This document shows positions 33,701 to 46,326 of a stretch of DNA of 64,000 bases, piece by piece (position 1 is the first letter of the stretch; every line of letters starts with the position of its first letter). The position numbers and the translations under genes were made by a program. Source of the stretch: Petrolisthes cinctipes (taxonomy: Eukaryota; Arthropoda; Malacostraca; Decapoda; Porcellanidae). The stretch lies in contig JAWQEG010001313.1 in the NCBI GenBank assembly GCA_033782935.1, positions 632,001 through 696,000 on the forward strand, in the 5' to 3' direction. The notes beneath the pieces were generated by a model, which ran no database searches, was not told the DNA's origin, and worked only from the letters and a program-made list of their open reading frames with translations.

Positions 33701-34455
33701 TTGGCCGTCGTCTTTGTAACCACTCTAGCTCAACATTGTGTGAACTGTATGCCATTCTGGATGCTGTTAGTGTTGTTTGTCAACGTGGAGTGAATGCTGC
33801 CATTTTTTGTGACTCCAAACCTGCCCTTCATTCCCTCTCTAGTGTTCAGCCCACACACTCTACTGTTATTCAGCAGATTTTATCGTTTTTGGCCTTATTG
33901 CGTCACCGTAACTTGACTGTCAAATTTTTATGGGTGCCATCCCATGTAGGTTTACGTCACAATGGTACAGTTGACAGACTCGCAAAGGAAGCCTGCCATC
34001 TGCCTCCTCGTGGTGCTGGACGTCCTCTCTCCCTGACATGTTACCTCTCTAAAGTCCGCTCCGCCGCTCTCCTCCCTGTACGGCGACGCAGGGATGCAGA
34101 GAGGCCCTTCAGCATCTCCATCACCCATTACGAGTCTGTCTGCCATCACAAATATTCCTACCGTCGTCGAGGCCTCATGGTTCGGAGGCACAATGTAGTC
34201 TCTGCTCGTTTGAGGCTTGGCTACCGGCCACCGTGGCAGGTTGCTGGGATGCAGGGTGAGCCTCCCTTCACTGAGTGTCGCTTGTGTCGAACCCCTCGTG
34301 CTAACACTATAGAGCACTATTGCCTAGCCTGCCCCACTGTCCGACACTTGCTGCCCCAGGGCCTGCCACTTGATGTGGTTTGTCGACACCTGCTGAACCA
34401 TCAGGCTCTGGAGGAACTTCTGGTGCGCCACCCTCGTTTTGGTGGATTTAAGTAG
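30774..34455 (+). pseudogene. ORF2 (endonuclease, RT, RNase H) of the I-like element, one stop
   Basis: Overlaps the end of ORF1. Endonuclease: WRLDVISWNVCG, VIFLQEAF, MVYMGDFNARHSDLGDG and FSDHISLRF. Linker, then IPIPKPGTAKFRPISLTSCF, a TGA at 32296-32298, and KVMERILLNRLM. RT: motif A ALIDLRSAFDVANRD, motif B LGTPQGGVLSPLLF, motif C CYSDDICVH. RNase H: LYTDGSLQVDGAAG, LCELYAILDA, FCDSKPALHSL and GTVDRLAKEA (D-E-D-D). C-terminal Cys motif CRLCRTPRANTIEHYCLAC. All catalytic residues survive, so the single nonsense codon is the visible lesion. Confidence 0.88.
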
Positions 34456-35065
34456 GTCATGATATAAATATTTGTCTGTATGCTTGTGCTTCATTCTGTT
34501 ATGTTTTCGTGATGTGAGTGTGTGTGCGCATGTGTGTGTGCTTGTGTGTGTATGTGGTCATTGGGTTCTCGTGAGTCCCGCTTACCCTTGTGTACTGTTG
34601 TCTGCCTATTGACTGACGCTATGGCGCAATGAATTAAAAAAAAAAACAAAAAAAAAACTGTTCTACCTGAGACAACCTGGCTGGCCTAAGCGACCGCAGC
34701 GCCATTGTTCATTCACTCGGCCACTAGCTCTACACCTGGAAACACCTCCATCTCCTGACCTGCCGTGCCCCCTGTCGCTACCTGCCTACACCAAGCTCTC
34801 CACGTGTCGCCTGCAGTACCTACCTCTCTCACACTACACGACCACGGCAGGCGGGAACTCACAGCTACAAGGTGCTTGCTACTACACAACCTATGTACTT
34901 ACCAATAAATTGTTACCGTGTATAATCGAATCTGTTCACCCCGGTAGTAACACAGCTTCAAGGTGCTTGCTACTACACAACCTATGTACTTACCAATAAA
35001 TTGTTACCGTGTATAATCGAGTCTGTTCACCCCGGTAGTAACACAACCACTTGTTGTTACAATAT

Positions 35066-36415
35066 CGTGGATAAATGTATAAAAGAACCTAAATTGTTTA
35101 ATAGGTTTATAAATGGAAAAATGAAACAAAAGGTCGGAATCAACAAGATAAACATGGAGGGTGAAGTATGTGAAGACGATTATAATATTTGTGAAGTTAT
35201 GAAGAAGAAATTCCAAGACTCAAGAGAAATTTACATAAGAGAATGAGTTTGATAGGAATAAAGAGGACAGAGGGGAAGTTATACTGAGGGAAATAAACAT
35301 GGAGAGGGAAAATCTACTGGATAGAATAAATAGACTGGATGGGTGTGGTGTTGGGACCGATTATGTTTGTAGTATATGTTTTTATGATATGGTGTAGGGT
35401 GTCGAAAGCTATACAAGTCTGTTTGCAGATGACGCTAAGATAATGAAAAGGATAGAGGATGCAAGGAGTTGTGAGGAATTACAGGAGGATTTGAACAAGA
35501 TTAACAAGTGGAGCCAGGATTGGGAAATTAAATTTAATGCTAAGAACTGCAAGGTATTGGAAATGAGAAAAATTAATAGGAGATCATCAGGAAATTACAG
35601 CATGGGTGGGTAGGCAATTCAAAAGGCACCCGAGGAAAAGGATTTGGTGGAGACTATTCAAAAGTCACTCTCACCAGAGAAACACATTAATTAACAGGAT
35701 AACAGGCACGACATACAGAGTGATGGTAAATATGAGAATGCCTTTTCATTAGATGGACGAGGTGATGGTAAAGAAGTTGATAGAGTCAATCATTCGACCT
35801 CAGTTGGAATATGCAGCAGTAGTGTGGGCCCCACATAAAAAGAAGCACATTAAGAAATTGCAGAGGATACAGAGAGCAGCAACAAAAATGACACAGAGGT
35901 TAAGGGAGGAGTTTGGTGTATGGTAATTCTGGAGCAACTGAATCCTCCAAACTATTCCGAGCAACAGAACACCATTATTTTTGCTCTTCTGATCCTGTTT
36001 CCTAGCATACTTTGGAGGAAATGTGCCCAAATGTACCAACAAAAATTACCACCTTGACAGACTAGCCATACGAGGAGAGACTTGAACGATTGGGGTTGTC
36101 CACACTGAATGAAAGGAGGAGGAGAGGAGACTTGATAACGTTATATAATTATATGAAAGGAATAGAGTGGACAGATAGAGAGAACTTTTTGGTTAATAAG
36201 GACGAAGGAGAGCGTAGAGGCCATGGTAAGAAGCTGAAAAAGACTATATGCTGGAAAGATGTAAAGAAATACAGTTTTCCGTATAGGTGTGTGGATGAGT
36301 GGAATAGACTGGATTGGGAAATAGTAGAAGCAGTGAGCATTCAGTCATTTAAAGGGAAGCTTGATAAGTATAGACATGAAGACAGGACAGTCCGTGCCTA
36401 GCTCATATCATGTAG
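35066..36415 (+). mobile_element. decayed CR1-like retrotransposon, 3' portion
   Basis: Resumes the element at 26760-28926: VDKCIKEPKLFNRFINGKMK, then RT fragments YTSLFADDAKIMKRIEDA (motif C, about 35412), WSQDWEIKFNAKNCKVLEM, a gap filled by a MITE at 35921-36051, and the C-terminal region GLSTLNERRRRGDLITLYNY … KKYSFPYRCVDEWNRLDWEI ending near 36400. Many stops. Motifs A and B are missing, so an internal deletion lies near 35290-35400. Confidence 0.75.
35921..36051 (+). mobile_element. MITE family A, copy 3 (best preserved)
   Basis: 131 bp with terminal TGGTAATT and complementary AATTACCA, internal ATCCTCCAAA and TTTGGAGGAA stems, and the CATACTTTGGAGGAA and AATGTACCAACA blocks shared with 7526-7661 and 26074-26175. 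It interrupts the CR1-like RT. Confidence 0.7.
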
Positions 36416-36435
36416 AACACAACTATCTGAGTACA

Positions 36436-38429
<1,994 letters not shown>

Positions 38430-38434
38430 TGAGT

Positions 38435-38437
<3 letters not shown>

Positions 38438-38489
<52 letters not shown>
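38438..38489. repeat. CA then (GA)n microsatellite
   Basis: Short CA run and about 45 bp of GA. The right-arm copy is 6 bp longer. Confidence 0.9.
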
Positions 38490-38492
<3 letters not shown>

Positions 38493-39005
38493 GAGCCATA
38501 ATGAGTATCCAGGTCTGCTTCGAATAGCCTGATGAATAATCAGACGAGTGCCAGCAAGTATGAGACAGGATAAGGTTTGTTGTATTTGGTTCACTGGTGT
38601 CACAGATTATTAAAAACTTCAACTAGACCTGGATTCTTATTATGGCCTGTAACTATTGCAGATTAAACGTTGTAATTTGTTTACTGGTATGTCATATGTA
38701 TTAAGACTTCAACAAGACCTGAATTCTTATTATGGTTCAGGACTGTTATAGGTCAAGTGTTGTAACTGGCTCACTGATATACAGAGGATTCAATACATCA
38801 ACAAGACCTAGAAGTTTGTTATGGCTTGTGACTCTGACACTATAAATCTTGTAACTGTTATGTCAGAAGATTATAAACCTCATCAAAACAAGGATACTTA
38901 TTGAGGTTTGTAACTGTTACAAGATAAATATTGTAATTAGTTCACTGGTTTGCTAAAAGATATATAACTTCCACAAGACCTGGATACATAATTTTTATGG
39001 TTTGT
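38490..39005 (+). repeat. degenerate tandem repeat, about 85-90 bp unit
   Basis: Five diverged units, each with TTCAACAAGACCTGGATTC-like, TTATTATGG and TGTAACTG(G)TTCACTGG blocks. The first part (CCAGGTCTGCTTCGAATAGC … GAGACAGGATAAGG) matches the reverse complement of the MITE at 28236-28388, so the array appears to have grown out of a family B MITE. Confidence 0.7.
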
Positions 39006-39008
39006 CAT

Positions 39009-39009
<1 letters not shown>

Positions 39010-39067
<58 letters not shown>
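39010..39067. repeat. (GA)n microsatellite, 57 bp
   Basis: Pure GA run. The right-arm counterpart is 40 bp longer. Confidence 0.95.
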
Positions 39068-39069
<2 letters not shown>

Positions 39070-39194
39070 TTCTTATGAGAAAAAATTGGGTTGATCACAT
39101 GGAGTAAAATGAGGTGATAATAGAGAGACAATTTTGGTTTGGAATTAGTAATTAACAAACGTACTGAGTTCCTATACGAGAATATCAGAAAAAA

Positions 39195-40120
39195 ACAAAA
39201 CAAAGAAGAGAGAATGGTGGGTGGATAGTATTTACCTTGACTTTGAAAAAGCTTCTAACAGAGTTTCGCACCCAAGACTTATATGGAAATTACAACATAA
39301 AGGAGGAGTGAAAGGAAAATTACTATAATGGATGGATGATTTTCTAGTAGGAAGAAAAATGAGAACAGTACTAAGAGGGAACTATTCTCCATGGCTGAAG
39401 GTCATACATCTAGTTCCTCAAGGCTCAGTATTGGCACCAATAATGTTCTTAAATTATATAAATGATATAGAATTAAATGTTACAGATGACATTTTTATGA
39501 ATATGTTTGCTGATGATGCCAAGGTACAAAGAACAATTAAGAATAAAGACTGCTGTAAACAGTTTCAAGAAGACTTGGACAAAATAGTTAACTGGAGTAA
39601 TAAATAGCAGATGGAGTTTAATGCAGATAAGTGTCATGTTATTAAGTTTGGAAGTAGTGAGAAAAAAACAAATTGACAATAGAAGCTTGGAATATGCTGC
39701 AGAAGTACGGAACCCACATTTAAAGAAACATATCACCAAATTAAAAAAAGTACAATGAGCAGCACCAAGATGGTTACCAAGTCTAAGAGAACTAAGTTAT
39801 GAAGAAATAACAGAAAAATTAAAATTACCTAAACTGGAAGAAAACGAAAGAGAAGAGATATAATTATGGATTACAAATGTGACACAGAAAAGGAAAAGAT
39901 TGATATACAAAAACTTGTGTCAACAAGGAATACCTACAATGTGAGGACACAGTAAGAACTTAATTAAAAGAAGAGGAGATAAAGATGTACAGAAAAATAG
40001 TTTTCCAAATAGAGTAATAGATCAAAGGAACATATTTCCAGAAGAAGTGGTGTGTGTCAAAAACTTACATAACTTTAACGAAAAATATGATAATTGGGTT
40101 TTAAAATACAGTACATTACC
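39195..40120 (+). pseudogene. CR1-like reverse transcriptase remnant
   Basis: The open piece 39332-39607 reads WMDDFLVGRKMRTVLRGNYS, LVPQGSVLAPIMFLNYIND and NMFADDAKVQRTIKNKD (motifs B and C). Before it [12 protein letters not shown] stands in for motif A. The C-terminal trace runs to KNLHNFNEKYDNWVLK near 40090, where it fuses in frame with the next element's ORF1. Many stops. Confidence 0.7.
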
Positions 40121-40187
40121 AGCTGACAATGGATACTTCTTTCTAAAAACTATGTTGGCTTCGCAAGACCAAGCTTACTTCGGTGTC

Positions 40188-41545
40188 ATGGCGGTATTCG
40201 TGAAAGAAATTAATGAACAGTATAATCAGTTACAATCTACACTACATGACTTGAGAACTAGCCTGGAATTTTCTCAAGGTGAAATTGACACCCTGAAACA
40301 ACAAGTGAAACAGCTGAAGCTAGAGGACGAGGGCAACAAACAACTGATCAAGACACTATCTGAAGATCTGCAGGTGAGTTCCAATTCTATTGCTGCACTT
40401 ATTAAAGATTGCTGTGGCTACCTGGATGATTACAACAAACGTAATAATCTACAATTTGTGGGAACTGAGGAGGAACCTAACGAGACCTGGGAACAATCAG
40501 CCAAGAAAGTAAATCGCATATTAGAAGAAAAACTACAACTATCAAACATCCAGCAAGAGTTTGTTTATCGTGTAGTCACTGTAGGTCAACACTACCACCA
40601 TCAGAACGGTAAGCGGCACATCATTGACACCTTCAACAGAGTGTGTTTATCGTGTAGAACAACACTACCACCATCAAAACGGTAAGTACCCCATCATTGA
40701 CACCTTCAACAGAGTGTGTTTATCGTGTAGGACAACACTACCACCATCAGAACGGTAAGTACCCCATCATTGACACCTTCAACAGAGTGTGTTTATCGTG
40801 TAGGACAACACTACCACCATCAGAATGGTAAGTACCCCATCATTGACACCTTCAACAGAGTGTGTTTATCGTGTAGGACAACACTACCACCATCAGAATG
40901 GTAAGTACCCCATCATTGACACCTTCAACAGAGTGTGTTTATCGTGCGGGACAGCAATACCACCATCAGAATGGTAAGTACCCCATCATTGACACCTTCA
41001 ACAGATTTTGCGATAGAGAGGCAGTCATCCGAAATCTTTCTAAGCTACAGAGAACACAGATTTACATTAATGAAGACCTGTGCTCCGCATCGCAGGAGAT
41101 AAAGAAAGCACAACTTCCTCGTTTAAGGCAAGCCAAGAGTGAAGGTAAAATTGCATATTTTCGCCATACGAAGTTCATTATAAAAGAAAGACACACCAAC
41201 AAAGCTACCGCCAAACCTGAACCAACAACAACAACAACCAGAAATATCAGAGAAAAAATGTCTGACGTTATCGGGGATGGCACTGCTGCCCCCCCCTTGG
41301 CCGCCACCAGTGCTTCAGTTGGTAGCCAGAACCTGACCAGTACGAGACGCGAGGGACCGGCGCCTGCCATGGCTGGCACGCCTGAGGGACAACGGACGGC
41401 CCCTCAATATCAAACCAAGTCAGCTGCTAGGACTACACTGCAAAGTATAAGTAAGCTTCTCTCTGGTAGAAAAAAGTACACACCACACAGCTCAATTTAT
41501 AAACATATGTGTAATATGGATGAAAACCCTTTTCCATTTGTTTAA
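40188..41545 (+). pseudogene. non-LTR ORF1 with coiled coil, broken by 73-bp repeats
   Basis: Starts MAVFVKEINEQYNQLQSTL at the ATG 40188. A coiled coil spans about 40200-40370 (FSQGEIDTLKQQVKQLKLED), then an RRM-like start (NNLQFVGTEEEPNETWEQSA) and, after the repeats, a C-terminal domain (REAVIRNLSKLQRTQIYINE, LPRLRQAKSEGKIAYFRHTK). This order resembles L1-type ORF1 proteins that bind element RNA as trimers. Five inserted 73-bp units (365 bp) break the frame; removing them joins DTFNR directly to FCDREA. Confidence 0.75.
40641..41005 (+). repeat. five 73-bp tandem repeats inside ORF1
   Basis: Units start at 40641, 40714, 40787, 40860 and 40933. Each repeats coding sequence from GTGTGTTTATCGTGT to CACCTTCAACAGA and contains GGTAAGTACC, a consensus-like 5' splice site that the parental segment (GGTAAGCGGC) has in weaker form. 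Because 73 is not a multiple of three, each unit shifts the frame. Units carry small differences (AAAACGG, GAACGG, GAATGG). Confidence 0.95.
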
Positions 41546-41639
41546 TCTCGTTTCCATATTTAGTGACAATGTTGAACCTAATTTTCCACTCTATGAAATT
41601 GATAACTAGAAGTTCGAGCCTCTTAAGTATTATGAAAAT

Positions 41640-42435
41640 ATGCCGAATAATCTCTCTATCGAGTTCGACTTTAACGAAGTATATTGCAACTATCTCTTCT
41701 GTGACAATCAAAAAGTACTTAATGATAAACCTTCTCTTAATTTAATTGCTCTTAATATCAATAGTATACCACTTCACTTAGACAGTTATGTTGAGCAATG
41801 TATAAAGGCAACTAACATGTACTTTGATGCTTTAGGTTTTTGTGAAACACGTCTCAATGATGCTATATGTAATCTTTATCATTTTGATGATATAATATGC
41901 ATTGCAATAATAATACCCAAGGTGGAGACATTGCAATTTATTCAAGTAAAATACAACAACCTCATAGAATTAGTAACTTAATTAACAGTACAATTGCCTC
42001 ACATAGAATAATTATTTTTGGAGGTGACTCAGCCCCAAAAATATGTAATAATTCTAACCTTGAAGATTTTTGTTTTCCCTCTCTTATGGACTTTATTACC
42101 TTTATTATAAGATACAAGATACCGGTGCATATTATGGGTGACTTTAATATTAATATTTAGAATGACAATGACAAAAAATTTTAATTATTAGTATATCTTT
42201 TCCATAGTTACTTATTCTTCTCCACAGTTACTAGGCCAACACGGGTTACCAAAATCTCAGCAACAATTGTTGATCATATCTGGACAAACAACCGTGATAA
42301 TTACTTAAAGAGTAGGATATTTTATAACTCCATTAGCGATCACTTTCCTATTTTCTGTTGTTTTTCAACAACCTCCGATAAGACTACGAATACAGTGACT
42401 TACAAAAAAAGGAAAGTGATAGACGAAGCATTTTA
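41640..42435 (+). pseudogene. APE-type endonuclease fragment (ORF2 start)
   Basis: LNLIALNINSIPLHLDSYVE, FDALGFCETRLNDAI (catalytic Glu), NNTQGGDIAIYSS, VHIMGDFNINI and then, with shifts, TIVDHIWTNNRDNYLKS and SISDHFPIFCCF. All endonuclease landmarks occur, but in three frames with a stop after GDFN. The RT is absent: similarity ends near 42465, so the element is 3'-truncated. Confidence 0.75.
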
Positions 42436-42465
42436 GCTTTTCAAAACAGAACTACAATCTCTAGC

Positions 42466-42951
<486 letters not shown>

Positions 42952-42954
42952 AAT

Positions 42955-43200
42955 GATTCATATTGACAAGTATGTTGAGTGGGTGGGAGGTAAACACAGG
43001 ATAGAGCTTTGAGTTATTTTATTACTCATACGTTTCGGACTACACAGAGTCCATCTTCAGAGAGAAATGACATAGAGAAGAGGGTACCCCGAGATATGTA
43101 TACCGGGTGGTGGCCTACATTGCACCTGCCATTCCTTAATCTCACCTGACCTCACCTCACCTCACCCCCTCCATTCTTTTATACTCCAGGGCTATACTGG
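42955..43200 (-). mobile_element. Penelope-like terminal fragment
   Basis: On the minus strand it has a GAGGTGAGGTGAGGT repeat, ATGTCATTTCTCTC, a hammerhead-like block and GTATGAGTAATAAAATAAC. This is the same order as the terminal region of the Penelope-like element at 23105-23700 (CCTCACC repeat, ATGTCATTCC, CTGAAGA box), but the sequence is a different family. No coding part. Confidence 0.55.
43032..43060 (-). ncRNA. hammerhead-ribozyme-like core motif
   Basis: Minus strand: CTGAAGA, hairpin GGACT-CTGTGT-AGTCC with five pairs, GAAAC. Same 29-base length and layout as the Penelope-like copy at 23176-23204 with a different but compensated stem. Stems I and III were not identified. Confidence 0.45.
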
Positions 43201-43202
43201 CT

Positions 43203-43406
43203 GAGTATCTATCTATCTATCTATCTATAGCTCCGACGCCTCGTTCCCTCCGGGAACTCCCCCCAAGGGGGTGGCCACGGCAAAAGTGTCTCCAGTTCTC
43301 CCTGTTCCAACACTCCCTCCTTACTTGTTCAAGCCCTACTCTGCCCCTCACGTTTCTCTCCTTTACATACTCTTCCACTCTGTTCTGCCATCTGACCGGA
43401 GGTCTG
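43203..43406 (-). mobile_element. RTE-like 3' end, inverted (inner end of left arm)
   Basis: (TATC)n at about 43206-43229, then the reverse complement of the last about 180 bp of the RTE-like element whose remainder fills the spacer. Similarity to the right arm stops at 43406 (…GGAGGTCTG). Confidence 0.9.
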
Positions 43407-44647
43407 TAAGGATGAGTGTGGTAGCTATAGGGAATAAGCCTTCTTAGTGTACCGGGGAAGGTTTACGGGAAGGTTCTTACTGAAAGACTGGTTGAAGTAA
43501 CAGGGAATAAAGTTAGTGAGGAGCAGGGAGGGTTCAGAAAGGGTAGAGGATGTGTGGATCAAATATTTGCATTAAAATCAATAGTGGAGAAATATATTGG
43601 GAAGGGTAAGAAGTTGTATGCTACCTTCATGGAGAAGGCATACGATAGAGTTGATAGGAAAGCTATGACAGAGGTGTTGAGAATTTATGGTGTTGGGGGG
43701 CCTTTGCTGAAAGGCATTGAGGCTTTTTATGCAGATGCAAAAGCATGTGTACGGGTAGAGGGTGATCTAAGTGAGAGTTTTAATATTAGTGTAGGGCTAA
43801 GACAGGGGTGTGTTATGTCACCATGGTTGTTCAATATATATATGGATGGTTGTATGAGAGAGGTGAAAGCCAAAGTGAATGGTCTGGGGGTGAAGTTGAG
43901 GCTGAATGAAGCAAACTGGTCCCTGGTGGCAAGTTTGTTTGCGGATGACACTGTGCTGATGGCTGAGAATGAAAGGAATTTACAGAGAGTGGTGGATGAA
44001 TTTCAGTCTGTGTGTAAACGAAGGAAACTGAAGGTGAATGTGGGTAAAAGTAAAGTGATGGTATTTGAAAGAGCAGAAACTGAAGTGATTGACTTTGCTA
44101 CACCTGACAGAGTGGCTGTACCAACTGGGACGAAGTGTGAGATAACTCTGAGGGGTGAGAGGATGGAGGAAGTGAAGGAGTTTAAGTACCTGGGTACAGT
44201 TATGTGTAAACATGGAAGTATGGAAGGAGAAATTGGGGAGAGAGCAGTGAAAGGTAGACAGGTCATAGGATCACTGGGGAGGATTATGAAAGGTAGAAGT
44301 GTGAGTATGGAAGTGAAAAGGGGACTACGAAATAGTATAATCCTGCCAACACTGACATATGCGTCGGAGACATGGACATGGAGTAGGGCGCACCAGTCTA
44401 GAATAGGTGCTGTGGAAATGATTTACTTAAGAGGAGCATGTGGACTTACTAGATGGGATGGAGAAAGTAATGAGAGTGTATATGAGAGATGTGGTATGAG
44501 TGAGAAGGCAATTGGTATTGAGTGTGGAGTGGTTGAGAGAGTGAAACGTGATACATTGAGATGGTTTAGACGTGTGGAGAGAATGCAAGGCGAGGAATTT
44601 GTAAAAAAGGTGTATGGAAGTGAAGTTGTGGGACCTGGTGTGAGAGG
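43407..44647 (+). other. palindrome spacer, 1241 bp, internal RTE-like sequence
   Basis: The only non-duplicated DNA between the arms. It is the RTE-like element from inside the RT (DECGSYRGIS) to shortly before its 3' end; the rest of the element is the first part of the right arm. Confidence 0.92.
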
Positions 44648-44837
44648 CAGACCTCCGGTCAGATGGCAGAACAGAGTGGAAGAGTATGTAAAGGAGAGAA
44701 ACGTGAGGGGCAGAGTAGGGCTTGAACAAGTAAGGAGGGAGTGTTGGAACAGGGAGAACTGGAGACACTTTTGCCGTGGCCACCCCCTTGGGGGGAGTTC
44801 CCGGAGGGAACGAGGCGTCGGAGCTATAGATAGATAG
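43407..44837 (+). pseudogene. RTE-like reverse transcriptase, 5'-truncated, motif A deletion
   Basis: DECGSYRGISLLSVPGKVYG (followed by an early stop and shift), then one long frame 43554-44837: DQIFALKSIVEKYIGKGKK, ATFMEKAYDRVDRKAM (motif A), GLRQGCVMSPWLFNIYMDGC (motif B), SLFADDTVLMAEN (motif C), KEFKYLGTVM, LPTLTYASETWTWS and the C-terminal RGRPPVRWQNRVEEYVKERN. Compared with the copy at 1975-2706, motif A lacks two residues (F-M-E-K for F-I-x-L-E-K), removing the catalytic Asp. The remainder is uninterrupted. Confidence 0.85.
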
Positions 44838-44850
44838 ATAGATAGATACT
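44828..44850. repeat. (TAGA)n tail of the RTE-like element
   Basis: About five GATA units immediately after the end of the coding frame; microsatellite tails are usual for RTE elements. The mirrored tract is at about 43206-43229. Confidence 0.85.
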
Positions 44851-44853
44851 CAG

Positions 44854-45102
44854 CCAGTATAGCCCTGGAGTATAAAAGAATGGAGGGGGTGAGGTGAGGT
44901 GAGGTCAGGTGAGATTAAGGAATGGCAGGTGCAATGTAGGCCACCACCCGGTATACATATCTCGGGGTACCCTCTTCTCTATGTCATTTCTCTCTGAAGA
45001 TGGACTCTGTGTATTCCGAAACGTATGAGTAATAAAATAACTCAAAGCTCTATCCTGTGTTTACCTCCCACCCACTCAACATACTTGTCAATATGAATCA
45101 TT

Positions 45103-45104
<2 letters not shown>
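44854..45104 (+). mobile_element. Penelope-like terminal fragment (right arm)
   Basis: Mirror of 42955-43200, with one substitution in the hammerhead-like hairpin. Confidence 0.55.
44994..45022 (+). ncRNA. hammerhead-like motif with a stem mismatch
   Basis: CTGAAGA, GGACT-CTGTGT-ATTCC, GAAAC. Relative to the left-arm copy one base differs (G to T), which breaks one of five stem II pairs. Confidence 0.4.

Positions 45105-45105
<1 letters not shown>

Positions 45106-45185
<80 letters not shown>
45106..45185. repeat. (AT)n microsatellite, about 80 bp
   Basis: Counterpart of 42781-42949, shorter by 88 bp. Confidence 0.97.
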
Positions 45186-45188
<3 letters not shown>

Positions 45189-45530
45189 TATGGCAAAGCA
45201 TGTGCCTGTGGTGTATTTTCGATTAAGGTTTCGAGACCAGTGAGAGAGAGAGAGAGTAGGGTGGGTCGAGCCTGTGGACTGATGTGGTATATACGTCGCA
45301 CTATAATTGTTCTTATCCCAGTGTTATATTTCATCAAAATAACTTTTTGGGGGGGACAAATGCCTTAATTATTCACTTTTGGTAATCCATTATAATGCAA
45401 AGAATTAGCGGAAGCTATGAAATTACCCGTGGCAAAACATCATATTGATTCAACCTTAAGTTCCAGAGTTATTCCCGAAAAGCAGTGGGACACAGCCCCT
45501 GCTAGAGATTGTAGTTCTGTTTTGAAAAGC

Positions 45531-46326
45531 TAAAATGCTTCGTCTATCACTTTCCTTTTTTTGTAAGTCACTGTATTCGTAGTCTTATCGGAGGTTGTTG
45601 AAAAACAACAGAAAATAGGAAAGTGATCGCTAATGGAGTTATAAAATATCCTACTCTTTAAGTAATTATCACGGTTGTTTGTCCAGATATGATCAACAAT
45701 TGTTGCTGAGATTTTGGTAACCCGTGTTGGCCTAGTAACTGTGGAGAAGAATAAGTAACTATGGAAAAGATATACTAATAATTAAAATTTTTTGTCATTG
45801 TCATTCTAAATATTAATATTAAAGTCACCCATAATATGCACCGGTATCTTGTATCTTATAATAAAGGTAATAAAGTCCATAAGAGAGGGAAAACAAAAAT
45901 CTTCAAGGTTAGAATTATTACATATTTTTGGGGCTGAGTCACCTCCAAAAATAATTATTCTATGTGAGGCAATTGTACTGTTAATTAAGTTACTAATTCT
46001 ATGAGGTTGTTGTATTTTACTTGAATAAATTGCAATGTCTCCACCTTGGGTATTATTATTGCAATGCATATTATATCATCAAAATGATAAAGATTACATA
46101 TAGCATCATTGAGACGTGTTTCACAAAAACCTAAAGCATCAAAGTACATGTTAGTTGCCTTTATACATTGCTCAACATAACTGTCTAAGTGAAGTGGTAT
46201 ACTATTGATATTAAGAGCAATTAAATTAAGAGAAGGTTTATCATTAAGTACTTTTTGATTGTCACAGAAGAGATAGTTGCAATATACTTCGTTAAAGTCG
46301 AACTCGATAGAGAGATTATTCGGCAT
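45531..46326 (-). pseudogene. APE-type endonuclease fragment (right arm)
   Basis: Mirror of 41640-42435 with the same frame breaks: FDALGFCETRLNDAI, HIMGDFNINI, SDHFPIFCCF. Confidence 0.75.

Larger units (their letters stand above)
29010..34657 (+). mobile_element. full-length I-like non-LTR retrotransposon with RNase H
   Basis: 5648 bp, bounded by a perfect 14-bp target duplication CTGTTCTACCTGAG (28996-29009, 34658-34671) and ending in A11-C-A10. Structure: 5' UTR 29010-29286, ORF1 29287-30773, ORF2 30774-34455, 3' UTR 34456-34635. The clean target duplication indicates a complete, comparatively recent insertion. Lesions are few: one frameshift in ORF1 and one TGA in ORF2. Same general architecture as the element at 8.6-15.0 kb but a different family. 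Confidence 0.9.
28927..35061 (+). mobile_element. solo LTR (473 bp) split by an I-like retrotransposon
   Basis: The LTR begins TGTAGC and ends TGTTACA, flanked by a 4-bp duplication ATAT (28923-28926, 35062-35065). Removing it restores KDIVDKC in the host CR1-like frame. Its own sequence is 28927-28995, one copy of the 14-bp target duplication, and 34672-35061. It contains a 91-bp tandem duplication (34869-34959, 34960-35050), each copy with an AATAAA (34904 and 34995). No gag-pol is present, so this is a solo LTR. Orientation plus is inferred from AATAAA. Confidence 0.75.

Noticed and set aside
40641..41005. 73-bp direct repeats as a CRISPR or regulatory array
   Set aside because: Units are contiguous copies of coding sequence with no spacers.
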